From: Gaiella sp.
GTDB taxonomy: Bacteria > Actinomycetota > Thermoleophilia > Gaiellales > Gaiellaceae
NCBI GenBank assembly: GCA_027493885.1
Contig: JAOSJZ010000001.1
Location: forward strand, 124,001 to 188,000
Direction of reading: 5' to 3'
DNA length: 64,000 nt
Under the pieces are notes generated by a model, which was given only the letters and a program-made list of their open reading frames with translations, ran no database searches and was not told where the DNA came from. Below, in pieces: positions 45,757 through 54,886 of the stretch (within the stretch, counting starts at the first letter, position 1; each line of letters starts with the position of its first letter). A program made the translations under genes and the position numbers.

Positions 45757-48107
45757 GCACGACGGAAGCGAAGGCCGCCTACATCGGCTCCCCGGTCAAG
45801 CGCCGTGAGGACGAGACGCTCCTCACCGGCCGGGGGACTTACGTCGACAACATGGCCCCGACCGGGACCGCCCACATGGTCGTCGTGCGGAGCCCCTACG
45901 CACACGCGCGCGTGACGCGGATCGACCTCGACGCGGCGCGCAAGGCGGAGGGCGTGGTCGCAGCGTTCTCGGCGACCGACCTGCAGGAGGACTGGAAGGC
46001 TGCGATGCCGTGCGCCTGGCCGGTGACGGAGGAGATGCGGAACCCGGCGCACTACCCGCTCACCGACGTCGCCCGCTACCAGGGCGACGGCGTCGCCGTC
46101 GTGCTCGCAGAGTCGCGAGCGCAGGCCAAGGACGCGGCGGAGCTCGTCGAGATCGACTGGGAGCCCCTCGTGGCCGTCGTCGACGTCGGTGCGGCGCTCG
46201 ACGAGGGCGCGCCGCTCGCGCATCCGGATCTCGGCACGAACGAGTGCTACGTGTGGCGGCTCGACACGGACGCGACCGGTCAGCCGATCGAGGACGCGGA
46301 GGTCGTCGTCACGCGGACGTACTACCAGCCCCGCCTGATCCCGAACGCGATCGAGCCGCGCGCGGTGCTCGCCGTGCCCGGGCCGAGCGACGACGTCACG
46401 CTGTACGCCGCCACCCAGGTGCCGCACCTCCTGCGCCTGCTCGCGGCGGCGACGCTGGGGCTGAGCGAGACGAAGGTGCGGGTCGTCGCGCCGGACGTCG
46501 GCGGAGGATTCGGGTCGAAGCTCGACGTCTACGCGGAGGACCTGCTCGCGATCGCGCTGGCGCGGCGCCTCGACCGGCCCGTGAAGTGGACCGAGGAGCG
46601 CTCGGAGAACTACCTCGCGACCATCCACGGCCGCGACTTCGTCACCGAGTACACCTTCGGCGCGACGAAGGACGGGACGATCACGCACCTCCGCGCACGC
46701 GTGAAAGCCGCGATGGGTGCCTACCTGCAGCTCGTCACGCCGGGGATCCCCCTGCTCGGGGCCTGGATCTACGCCGGCCCCTACGCGATCCCGAACTACA
46801 GCGTCGAGTTCACCGGTGTCTTCACCAACACGACCCCGACCGACGCGTATCGCGGCGCGGGGCGTCCCGAGGCGACGTACGTGATCGAGCGGACGATGGA
46901 CGCGCTCGCGGACGAGCTCGAAATCGACCGGCTCGAGCTTCGGCGCAAGAACTTCATCAAGGAGTTCCCGCACACGCTCTCCTCGGGCCTGACGGTCGAC
47001 TCCGGCGACTACGAGGCGTCGCTCGACAAGCTGCTCGAGCTGCTCGACCTCGACGCGGTCCGCAGCGAGCAGGCGAAACGGCGCGAGAGCGGCGCCGCGA
47101 AGCAGCTCGGCGTCGGCTTCTCCACGTACCACGAGATGTGCGGCCTCGCGCCCTCGCGGATCCTCGGCGCGATCCGCTACGCCGCCGGCGGCTGGGAGCA
47201 GGCCACGATCCGCTACCTGCCGACGGGCTCCGTCCAGGTGATCAGCGGCACTTCACCACACGGGCAGGGGCACGAGACGTCCTGGGCGCAGATCGTCGCC
47301 GACCGGCTCGGCTGCGACATCGACGTGGTCGAGGTGCTCCACGGCGACACCTCGATCTCGCACGCCGGCCTCGACACGTACGGCAGCCGCAGCCTCCCGG
47401 TCGGCGGCGTCGCGCTCACGTTCGCGGCGGACAAGGTGATCGAGAAGGCGCGCCAGATCGTCGCGCATCAGCTCGAGGTCGCGGCCGACGACCTCGAGTT
47501 CGCGGACGGGACGTTCCGCGTCAAGGGCTCGCCGGACAAGGAGATGACCCTCGCGGCGACCGCCTGGGCGGCGTTTGCGGCGCACGACCTTCCCGACGGG
47601 ATGGAGCCCGGTCTCGAGGGAACGGCGGTCTACGACCCACCGAACTTCTCCTGGCCAGGCGGCGCGCACGCCGCGGTCGTCGAGGTCGATATCGAGACCG
47701 GGGACGCGCGGCTCCTCCGCTACGTCGCCGTCGACGACGTCGGCACTGTGGTCAACCCGCTGATCGTGGAGGGCCAGGTGCACGGCGGTGTCACGCAGGG
47801 GATCTCGACAGCGCTGTACGAGGAGGGAACGTACGACGACGAGGGCAACATGCAGACGGCGAACCTCGTCACGTACCTCGTCCCCTCGGCGGCCGAGCTA
47901 CCGTCGTTCGAGCTCGCCCGGACCGAGAGCCCGAGCCCGACCAACCCGCTCGGCGTGAAGGGCGTGGGGGAGACCGGGACGATCGCGGCGGCGCCGGCGG
48001 TGATCAACGCGGTGCTCGACGCGCTCTCGCATCTCGGCGTGAAGGACATTCAGATGCCGGCCACGCCCGAGCGTGTCTGGCGCGCGATCCAGGAGGCGAA
48101 GGCGTGA
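45753..48107 (+). CDS. Molybdenum hydroxylase large subunit (form II CoxL-like)
   Basis: This 784-residue molybdopterin subunit has VGGGFGSKLDVYAEDLLAIA near the cofactor, DAYRGAGRPEATYVIERTMD, SPHGQGHETSWAQIVADRLG and the catalytic Glu in VKGVGETGTIAAAP. The loop is AYRGAGR, not the AYxCSFR of true form I CO dehydrogenase. It therefore belongs to the form II / aldehyde- or purine-type hydroxylases, and aerobic CO oxidation should not be assumed. The MoxR gene nearby may help maturation. Confidence 0.9.
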   Translation: MSTTEAKAAYIGSPVKRREDETLLTGRGTYVDNMAPTGTAHMVVVRSPYAHARVTRIDLDAARKAEGVVAAFSATDLQEDWKAAMPCAWPVTEEMRNPAHYPLTDVARYQGDGVAVVLAESRAQAKDAAELVEIDWEPLVAVVDVGAALDEGAPLAHPDLGTNECYVWRLDTDATGQPIEDAEVVVTRTYYQPRLIPNAIEPRAVLAVPGPSDDVTLYAATQVPHLLRLLAAATLGLSETKVRVVAPDVGGGFGSKLDVYAEDLLAIALARRLDRPVKWTEERSENYLATIHGRDFVTEYTFGATKDGTITHLRARVKAAMGAYLQLVTPGIPLLGAWIYAGPYAIPNYSVEFTGVFTNTTPTDAYRGAGRPEATYVIERTMDALADELEIDRLELRRKNFIKEFPHTLSSGLTVDSGDYEASLDKLLELLDLDAVRSEQAKRRESGAAKQLGVGFSTYHEMCGLAPSRILGAIRYAAGGWEQATIRYLPTGSVQVISGTSPHGQGHETSWAQIVADRLGCDIDVVEVLHGDTSISHAGLDTYGSRSLPVGGVALTFAADKVIEKARQIVAHQLEVAADDLEFADGTFRVKGSPDKEMTLAATAWAAFAAHDLPDGMEPGLEGTAVYDPPNFSWPGGAHAAVVEVDIETGDARLLRYVAVDDVGTVVNPLIVEGQVHGGVTQGISTALYEEGTYDDEGNMQTANLVTYLVPSAAELPSFELARTESPSPTNPLGVKGVGETGTIAAAPAVINAVLDALSHLGVKDIQMPATPERVWRAIQEAKA

Positions 48108-48949
48108 TCCCTGCACGGTTCGACTACGACGTCGCCGAGAGCGCCGCCCACGCGATCGAGCTGCTCGGCGCGGGCGGCGGAGACACGAAGCTGCTCGCGG
48201 GCGGGCACTCGCTCATCCCCGCGCTCAAGCTCCGGATCGCACGCCCGGCAAAGCTCGTCGACATCGGGCGGCTCTCAGACCTCGCCTACGTGCGGGACGG
48301 TGGCACGCACGTCGCGATCGGGGCGCTCTCGCGGCACGCAGCCGTCGCATCCAACCCGCTGCTCGCCGAGCACTGCCCGATCGTGTCGTACACGGCGGGC
48401 CAGATCGGCGACCCACAGGTGCGTCACCGCGGCACGCTCGGCGGGACGCTCTCCCACGGCGACCCCGCCTCGGACCTGCCCGCGGTGATGCTCGCACTCG
48501 GCGCCGAGCTCGTGGTGCAGGGGAAGGGCGGCGAGCGCGTGATCCCGGCGACGGAGCTCTTCACCGGCGTCTTCGAGACGGCGCTCGCGCCGGACGAGAT
48601 GCTCGTCGAGGCACGTGTGCCGAAGCTCGCCGCCTCGACAGGCTGGGCCTACGTGAAGGCGAACCGCCGCGCGCAGGACTGGGCGACGGTCGGCGTGGCG
48701 GCGCTCGTCCACCGCGACGACGGAGCGGTCGCCGGCGCGTCGATCGGGCTCGTGAACATGGGAGGGACGCCGCTTCGCGCGAGGGCGACCGAGGACGCGC
48801 TGGCGGGCGGCTCGTCGGCCGCGGAGGCGGCTGCTCTCGTCACCGACGGCACGCAGCCGCCGAGTGACCAGGCGGGCTCGTCCGAGTACCGCGCGCACCT
48901 CGCGCAGGTGATCACCCGGCGCGCGCTCGAGCAGGCGCTCGGGAACTGA
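48104..48949 (+). CDS. Molybdenum hydroxylase FAD subunit (CoxM-type)
   Basis: This encodes 281 residues from GTG 48104 (GTGA overlap). The FAD-binding motifs are LLAGGHSLIPALKLR and HRGTLGGTLSHGDPASDLPA. A C-terminal CoxM-type domain follows. It completes the S-L-M set; the gene order here is small-large-medium rather than the M-S-L order of classical cox operons. Confidence 0.92.
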   Translation: MIPARFDYDVAESAAHAIELLGAGGGDTKLLAGGHSLIPALKLRIARPAKLVDIGRLSDLAYVRDGGTHVAIGALSRHAAVASNPLLAEHCPIVSYTAGQIGDPQVRHRGTLGGTLSHGDPASDLPAVMLALGAELVVQGKGGERVIPATELFTGVFETALAPDEMLVEARVPKLAASTGWAYVKANRRAQDWATVGVAALVHRDDGAVAGASIGLVNMGGTPLRARATEDALAGGSSAAEAAALVTDGTQPPSDQAGSSEYRAHLAQVITRRALEQALGN

Positions 48950-48981
48950 GGCAGGGGGCCGAGGGCCGGCGGCGCGCGGCC

Positions 48982-49929
<948 letters not shown>

Positions 49930-50048
49930 GCCGGGCGTCCTCCTCGAGTCGTTCGCGTTCCCCCAGACGATAGTCGGCAGATCGGCGGGAGTCCTCAACC
50001 GCCAATGCGGGACGGCTGCGCTCCGTGCGCGACCGTAGACTCCTGTCC

Positions 50049-50519
50049 GTGCGACGCTTCTGGCACCGTCCGCTCGGCTCCAAGCTCGTCGTCCTGGGCG
50101 CTCTTGCCTTCCTTCTCTCGATGCTCGGGCCGTGGACGCGCGTGTGCGTCGCGACGGCGGACGTGGGGTCGCGGAAGTGCGGCTGGACGACCGGCTTCGA
50201 GGGGTCCGACTTCGGGCTCTATGCCGCCGCCTTCGCGCTCGCGATTCTCGTCTGGGAGCTCCTGCCCGTGCTCTGGCCGCGGCTCTCGATGCGCGGCTGG
50301 CCGACCGCGACGATCACCGCGATCCTCGGCGTCGGCCTTGCCGTCTGCACGCTCGTGAAGCTGATCGAGGACAACGAGTTCCAGACCCGCTGGGCCTGGG
50401 TCGGCTTCGCGATCGCGCTCTTCGTGATGCTCGTCGCGCTGCTTCGCGTGCGCCACCGCTGGGGCACGCGAGGCCATGACGCCGAGCCGCCTCCAGCCGG
50501 CGATGCCCCTGCCGCCTGA
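50049..50519 (+). CDS. Four-helix membrane protein, unknown function
   Basis: This encodes 156 residues. I chose GTG 50049 (VRRFWHRPLGSKLVVLGALA) because TAGACT lies seven bases upstream; the ORF track starts at 50025, before that box. Four membrane helices are visible, with two Cys in the first external loop (TRVCVATADVGSRKCGWTTG). No family is recognised. It lies directly before the tmRNA gene. Confidence 0.65.
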   Translation: MRRFWHRPLGSKLVVLGALAFLLSMLGPWTRVCVATADVGSRKCGWTTGFEGSDFGLYAAAFALAILVWELLPVLWPRLSMRGWPTATITAILGVGLAVCTLVKLIEDNEFQTRWAWVGFAIALFVMLVALLRVRHRWGTRGHDAEPPPAGDAPAA

Positions 50520-50549
50520 GCGAGTACCTGCTCGCCTTCCACCTCCCGC

Positions 50550-50555
50550 TATACT
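50550..50555 (+). promoter_or_regulatory. -10 box (TATACT) of tmRNA
   Basis: TATACT ends 15 nt before the first base of mature tmRNA. This allows a short 5' leader to be removed by RNase P. Confidence 0.6.
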
Positions 50556-50570
50556 GTGAGGACAACATAC

Positions 50571-50936
50571 GGGGGCGACCAGGTCTCGACGTGGTCGGTT
50601 CTCCGGTCGAGCAGCGAGCCGAGGTCGCCGGTCGGCCTCGTAAAACAACCGGCACCAAACGCAAGTGCGAAGAACGATCTCGCACTCGCCGCCTAGTCGA
50701 AACTAGGTCTGGCGACGTCCCATCCCGGTTCGGCCCGAGGCCGGGGGTCGGGGCGCCAACGATCGGGCTCGGAGCCGAAGGAGCGCCAATCGCCGGAGGC
50801 TCGACACCCAAAGGATAGGCTGGCCCGCCGGTAGGGTGTTCGCCCCCGGCCGTCGGGCGAGACGAAAGCGCGGACTACGCTCGTAGACGTTCGGTCGGTA
50901 CGACTGCGGACGCGGGTTCGATTCCCGCCGCCTCCA
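50571..50936 (+). ncRNA. ssrA: tmRNA (transfer-messenger RNA)
   Basis: The 5' end GGGGGCG pairs with CGCCTCC at 50929-50935 to form the acceptor stem (one G-U pair), followed by an A discriminator. The 3' end has a perfect T arm (GCGGG-TTCGATT-CCCGC). CCA is not encoded. The tag reading frame at 50661-50696 gives ASAKNDLALAA and a TAG stop, the usual ALAA degradation signal. The RNA is 366 nt. With SmpB it rescues stalled ribosomes. Its last 26 bases, with the following T, form the left att repeat of an integrated island, so the present 3' end was delivered by the element and the original lies at 56428. Confidence 0.92.
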
Positions 50937-50937
50937 T
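50911..50937 (+). repeat. Left attachment repeat (attL) at the ssrA 3' end
   Basis: This 27-bp sequence, including GTTCGATTCCCGCCGCCTCC, is identical to 56428-56454. It spans the T arm and acceptor end of tmRNA, the classical target for tyrosine-recombinase elements. Confidence 0.92.
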
Positions 50938-50979
50938 TCTCCCTGCTAATCGCGATTTGGCGAGGGGAACGATTGCGAT

Positions 50980-52143
50980 TCAGCGGGGGCGGGCGGAATC
51001 GTTGTCCGCATCGCCCGCCTCGTAGATCTCGGCGAGCTTGCGCTCGAGGCTCGCCTCGTTCGGCTGGACGTAGATGTTGGCCGTCGTTCCGATGTCCTCG
51101 TGGCCGAGCAGCTGCTGTGTGGCTCGGATGTCTCCCGTCGCGAGGTAGAACTCCGTGCCGGCCGTGTAGCGGGCGGCGTGCATCTTCATCCCCTTGGTCT
51201 GCCCGGGCTCGACGACGCCGGCGCGCTGGAGGCAGCGGTACCACCAGCGATGGAGGGCGGTCGAGCTCAGGGGCTTGAGGCGGTTCGCGTGCACGACGGC
51301 GATCTCCGCCTTGTCCTCGCCGGAGACTTGCCCCTTCTGCCAGCGCGGCGCTTTGACCTCCGGAAAGAGCAGGTACTCATTCGGATCCCGTCCGAGGATG
51401 AGCAGCTCGAGCTCCTGCCGCAGCTCTTCCGTCGGCAGCGGCAGGTTCCTGATCTTGCCTCCCTTGGAGTGGACGCGCACGCGGCGCCGGCCGAGATCGA
51501 AGTCCTTGAGGCGGAGCTGGGCGAGTGACCCCTTGCGGATACCGATCAGGAAGAGAAGCTTGAGCGCGACGCGATCGCGGAGCTCGAGCTGCGCCGCCAT
51601 GAGCCGGTCGACGACGTCGCGATCGAAGAGCGGACGCTCGATGTCGCGGAGCCGCGGGCTCCGGATCGGGACGACGGGGTTGCCCTGGAGCTTGAACTCG
51701 CCCTGCGCCCAGCGGAAGAAGGACATGAGAACCGCGCGCACCTTCTTACGCGTCCGCGGTGCGGCTTCGCCCCAGCGCTCGTCGATGAACTCGCGGAGGC
51801 GAGTGGTGCCTGCCGGCGGCTCGAAGTCCGTGAGCTCGAGATCGGCGTGGTCGAGCGCCAGCTTGGACAGGATCGCCTCGTAGTCGCGCAGCGTCTCCGC
51901 GGTCGCCCCGTACTCGTTCCGGAACCAGCGGATGAAGTGGGCGACCTCGAGACCGACCGGCGTCGACCGGTAGGACTTGTCCTTCACGGCCTCACGCATG
52001 ATCCGGGCAGCCTCGCCGAGCGTCAAGCAGAGCGGTCTCGGCGCCAGCGGGGTCGCGCGATGAAGCGGCGGGCGCGGCGGTGCCTCGACCGGCTCCGTCG
52101 CCGGCAGCTCGAGGCTGAGCTGGGCGAGGCCTGGCTGAGGCAT
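50980..52143 (-). CDS. Tyrosine recombinase (integrase)
   Basis: This encodes 387 residues from ATG 52143. A SAM-like core-binding domain (about 65-165) precedes the catalytic domain. The catalytic residues are Arg in FLIGIRKGSLAQLRLKDF, Lys in VRVHSKGGKIRNLPLP, His and Arg in KMHAARYTAGTEF, His in LLGHEDIGTTANIY, and the nucleophile Tyr in ANIYVQ. It lies next to attL, reading toward it. It would catalyse integration and, with an accessory factor not seen here, excision at ssrA. Confidence 0.92.
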   Translation of the reverse strand: MPQPGLAQLSLELPATEPVEAPPRPPLHRATPLAPRPLCLTLGEAARIMREAVKDKSYRSTPVGLEVAHFIRWFRNEYGATAETLRDYEAILSKLALDHADLELTDFEPPAGTTRLREFIDERWGEAAPRTRKKVRAVLMSFFRWAQGEFKLQGNPVVPIRSPRLRDIERPLFDRDVVDRLMAAQLELRDRVALKLLFLIGIRKGSLAQLRLKDFDLGRRRVRVHSKGGKIRNLPLPTEELRQELELLILGRDPNEYLLFPEVKAPRWQKGQVSGEDKAEIAVVHANRLKPLSSTALHRWWYRCLQRAGVVEPGQTKGMKMHAARYTAGTEFYLATGDIRATQQLLGHEDIGTTANIYVQPNEASLERKLAEIYEAGDADNDSARPR

Positions 52144-52166
52144 GGATGCCGAGAGTAACAAAAATG

Positions 52167-52180
52167 TTCCTAAAGAGGAA
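52167..52180. promoter_or_regulatory. Inverted repeat TTCCT-N4-AGGAA between int and XRE gene
   Basis: This short dyad in the AT-richer divergent spacer (52144-52209) is a plausible operator for the XRE protein. The -10 box TAGAAT at 52195-52200 precedes the XRE start by nine bases. Confidence 0.4.
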
Positions 52181-52209
52181 ATCGGCCCGAGAGGTAGAAT
52201 CGACCCGTC

Positions 52210-52500
52210 ATGACGAGTGGACTGATGATCAGGGAGGCGCGGCTCCTCGCCGGGCTCTCGCAGGGCGAACTCGGCGCTCGAGTCGGGAAGGACCGCGCTC
52301 AGATCGCGCGGTGGGAACGCGGGGCTGTCGACCCGAGCTTCGAGACATTGCGCCAGCTCGTGCGCGCGTGCGGCTTCGAACTCAATGTCTCCATCGGCCC
52401 CGCTGATGTGGACGAGGCGGGGGAGAAGGTTCTCCGTCGCAAGCTCCGCCTGTCGCCGCAGGAGCGCTTCCAGGAGTTCCTGAAGGCCTCTCGGAAGTGA
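52210..52500 (+). CDS. XRE-family HTH protein, likely antitoxin/regulator
   Basis: This 96-residue protein has a lambda-repressor-like HTH (IREARLLAGLSQGELGARVG, KDRAQIARWERGAVDPSFET). The C-terminal helix ends SPQERFQEFLKASRK. It overlaps the next gene by GTGA, so the two are translated together. Such HTH-nucleotidyltransferase pairs act as toxin-antitoxin modules in several families, and HTH proteins of this size are the antitoxin side. Confidence 0.82.
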   Translation: MTSGLMIREARLLAGLSQGELGARVGKDRAQIARWERGAVDPSFETLRQLVRACGFELNVSIGPADVDEAGEKVLRRKLRLSPQERFQEFLKASRK

Positions 52501-52985
52501 GCCCGGACCGCTTGTCGAAGCCGTTCGACCCGCGGGCCCTCCTCGGCGTCCTCGACCGACACCACGTGGCGTTCATCGTGATCGGCGGCCTTGCCCGAGT
52601 GATCGAGGGTGCCGACGAGGTCACGAGAGGCGTCGACATCACGCCGTCGACAAAGCCCGAGAACCTCCGGCGTCTCGCCGACGCGCTCGACGAGTTGGGC
52701 GTGGGGGAGACGGATCTCGACGCGGAACAGCCAACCACCGTGATGACTCCGCACGGCGAGCTCCAGGTGATCCCTGTACCGGCCGGCACACGCGGCTACG
52801 ACGATCTGCGACGAGCGGCGGTCCGTGAGCCCATCGGCAAAGGGCTACGACCGGCGGTCGCGTCGAAGGGCGACCTCGCACGGATGCTCTCCGCACTTGG
52901 CCGCGAGGAGCACGCTGAGAAGCTCCGCCAGCTCCGCCACCTCATCGAGCTCGAACACGAGCTCGGGATGGGTATCGAGCTCTGA
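52497..52985 (+). CDS. Nucleotidyltransferase-fold protein, putative toxin
   Basis: This encodes 162 residues. The start of the fold is clear: HHVAFIVIGGLARVIEGADE, then EVTRGVDITPSTKPENLRRL, where the GG and the D of VDIT match the metal site of the MNT/AbiEii-like superfamily, although the second acid of DxD is Thr here. The C-terminal helices include LARMLSALGREEHAEKLRQL. It may modify tRNA or another protein; activity is not certain given the changed DxD. Confidence 0.72.
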   Translation: MSPDRLSKPFDPRALLGVLDRHHVAFIVIGGLARVIEGADEVTRGVDITPSTKPENLRRLADALDELGVGETDLDAEQPTTVMTPHGELQVIPVPAGTRGYDDLRRAAVREPIGKGLRPAVASKGDLARMLSALGREEHAEKLRQLRHLIELEHELGMGIEL

Positions 52986-53393
52986 CGTTCAGCCGCCTCC
53001 CTAGACAACATGGACGGCGAGACACAGATGCACTTCTGCGAGAGTGCTGAAAAGCGAGACGTACGGTGGTTCCGAGGACCTGCGAGCGGAACGATTCGAG
53101 GCTTCACCTCGAACTGTTCCGATCGCTCTGAAAGCGTCGGTGTGCGAGCCCGAGCATCCGAGGGATGCATCTGCGTCCCGCCTGGTTCGCCCTGGGCCTG
53201 CCGGAGCCCTTGGGGAGCAAGGTCGCCGCCGATTTGAGCCATCCGGCGGGCGCCTTACGCTCTGCTCACGTCAGCGGCCGTTACGCAGTTTCCGCTGACG
53301 CGAGCAGCTCGTCTTCAGGGTTGACGGGCGGGCTGCCGACAGCTATTCTGCTTACGTGTTTACATGTAAACGCTCCGTGGAATGGAGATAGCC
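52986..53393. other. Gene-free stretch on the island
   Basis: Small ORFs on both strands are not protein-like. An imperfect inverted repeat ACACAGATGCA/TGCATCTGCGT spans 53020-53175. The operator palindrome at 53358 lies at its right end. This may be a remnant of a lost gene or a small repeat. Confidence 0.4.
53358..53371. promoter_or_regulatory. Perfect palindrome GTTTACATGTAAAC
   Basis: This 14-bp palindrome, AT-rich in otherwise GC-rich DNA, lies 22 bases before the ribbon-helix-helix gene. It is a good candidate for its autoregulatory operator. Confidence 0.65.
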
Positions 53394-53744
53394 ATGGCTC
53401 GGACTACGAAGAGCATCCGTTTCGCCGAGGAGCACCAGGAGCTCCTGAAGCTCCTTGCCGCGTTCGAAGGCCTGTCCGAGGGTGAGCTCGTGGAGCACGC
53501 TCTCGAGTCATTCGTCCACGGGCGTGTCCTCGCGTACCGGAAGACTCTCGGCCTCTCGCGGGACGACGTCGACGTCCGGATCGAGGACGCCGGAGAGCTC
53601 GTCGCCCGGCTCCGTGACGCCATGGTGCGCGCGATCGCGGAGGGAGCTCATGCTCCCAGCGAGGACGAGATCAAGGCCGGCCTGCGCGAGCGTGCTGCCG
53701 CGCGCCGAGAGCAGGCCGTGGCGGAGGCAGCCGTTCCTGCTTGA
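53394..53744 (+). CDS. Ribbon-helix-helix-like protein, putative antitoxin
   Basis: This encodes 116 residues from ATG 53394 (GGAG seven bases upstream). The N-terminus MARTTKSIRFAEEHQELLKL then LSEGELVEHALESFVHG has the strand-helix-helix pattern of CopG/Arc DNA-binding proteins. The acidic C-terminal half would contact a partner. It overlaps the next gene by 4 nt, as antitoxin-toxin pairs do. Confidence 0.65.
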   Translation: MARTTKSIRFAEEHQELLKLLAAFEGLSEGELVEHALESFVHGRVLAYRKTLGLSRDDVDVRIEDAGELVARLRDAMVRAIAEGAHAPSEDEIKAGLRERAAARREQAVAEAAVPA

Positions 53745-54523
53745 TCGCGCGCTGGCTAACCCAGCGCTGCCGCGACGAGGACGTCCCGCGGGCGGTCCGG
53801 GTGAGGCCGGGCCTGGCTCGGTTGCTCGAGGAGCAATACTCGAGTTCGCCGCTAACGGACGCCTGGGCTGGTCGGACGCGTGCGGATACATGGACGTGGC
53901 ACCACGGCGACGGCCGCGGCGTCGTTTGGCGCGATCGCGACCGCGACGTTCTCTGGCTTCTGTGCTTCGCCGACGAGCACGACGGCGGATACGAGCTCGG
54001 TCACGCTCTCGTCGACGCCGATTCCGCTCGGGACAGGCTCTACCCGAAGCTCGATCCGACATACGCCACATCGGGCGGTCCTACTGCCGCCTGGGAGGAG
54101 TTCGTCGACGAAGACGCGCTCGAGTGGCTCCGATTCATCCACGGCGCCGCCGAGTTCTTCGACGACCGCCAAAGCGACCTGAACGTCGGCGAGCCTCTCG
54201 AGTGGCGCGCGGCCGGCGTGATAAGGCTCGCGCTGGAGGACGATCTCATGAAGCTCACTGTCGGGACACGCCTCGTCTATGCGGACGAAGCAACCGACCG
54301 CGACCGGTATCTCAGACCCGGTGAGATCGAGGAAGTCTTCCTCCAACTGGTCGGCGACCTCGACGATGACTTCTGGGAGGCTCATGTTCCGCCGTACGCG
54401 CACGGTTACGTGAACTACCTATTCGTGCCACCACGTCCCGATGCCGGCGCGTGGCTGGACGCCCGGATTGCCGAGATCATTGCCGCGAAGCCGCGCCGAG
54501 GAAGCGACCCAAGCCGGGTGTGA
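53741..54523 (+). CDS. Hypothetical protein coupled to RHH gene, possible toxin
   Basis: This encodes 260 residues from TTG 53741. The central part GRGVVWRDRDRDVLWLLCFA resembles the strand region of RelE/HigB-like toxins, but the protein is more than twice their size. The C-terminal half (LEWRAAGVIRLALEDDLMKL, YLRPGEIEEVFLQLVGDLDD) is of no known family. Its placement behind an RHH gene suggests a toxin-antitoxin or similar defence unit; this is inference. Confidence 0.55.
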   Translation: MIARWLTQRCRDEDVPRAVRVRPGLARLLEEQYSSSPLTDAWAGRTRADTWTWHHGDGRGVVWRDRDRDVLWLLCFADEHDGGYELGHALVDADSARDRLYPKLDPTYATSGGPTAAWEEFVDEDALEWLRFIHGAAEFFDDRQSDLNVGEPLEWRAAGVIRLALEDDLMKLTVGTRLVYADEATDRDRYLRPGEIEEVFLQLVGDLDDDFWEAHVPPYAHGYVNYLFVPPRPDAGAWLDARIAEIIAAKPRRGSDPSRV

Positions 54524-54733
54524 GGTCATCCCCGAACCGGGCGGGATCCGACGCCCACCAGAGCGACAACCAGCAGCTGTCAGGAGTGTCGCGTCGGCGC
54601 CGACGCGGCCACGTGCGGCGGCGACGACGACGCCGCGGGGCGAGCATTCGGCAGAACGGGGTATCCGGTTAGCTCCCCCGGATCGCTAGACGAGAAGGGT
54701 GGTTGCGCACTGAAGTTGCGCTATGTTCCGACT

Positions 54734-54799
54734 ATGTTCGAGCGCACACATCAGGCTCTGATGATGGCCCTGGTGCCAGGGCCTGTCGGCGTGCGCTAG
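54734..54799 (+). CDS. Candidate metG leader peptide with tandem Met codons
   Basis: A 21-codon ORF (MFERTHQALMMALVPGPVGV then R) lies 87 nt before metG on the same strand. Codons 10 and 11 are ATG ATG. They lie immediately before the first of a series of strong hairpins. Such an arrangement is expected for ribosome-mediated attenuation responding to charged tRNA-Met. No strong ribosome binding site is seen before its ATG. Confidence 0.4.
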   Translation: MFERTHQALMMALVPGPVGVR

Positions 54800-54880
54800 T
54801 TCCACCGTCGCTCAACGGGCCCCAGAAGTAGCGGGGCCAGAATCTCATCGGTTGGCTGGCCCTGCGGGGCCAGAAAGGAG
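54766..54880 (+). promoter_or_regulatory. Attenuator-like set of alternative hairpins before metG
   Basis: In order there are GGCCCTGG/CCAGGGCC (54766-54783), GGCCCC (54818) with GGGGCC (54833), GGGGCCAG (54833-54840), CTGGCCC (54856-54862) and GGGGCCAG (54866-54873). CTGGCCC can pair with either GGGGCCAG copy, and the first GGGGCC copy can pair with either neighbour, so the structures exclude each other. The last hairpin abuts the metG ribosome binding site AAAGGAG (54874-54880). No T tract follows, so control of translation start is more likely than of termination. Confidence 0.5.
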
Positions 54881-54886
54881 AACCCG

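Noticed and set aside
45753-48949. Aerobic CO dehydrogenase
   Set aside because: The active-site loop AYRGAGR is not the AYxCSFR of form I enzymes.
54691-54733. T-box leader before metG (AAGGGTGGTTGCGC)
   Set aside because: It resembles the T-box bulge only loosely; no specifier stem I or antiterminator/terminator pair could be drawn.
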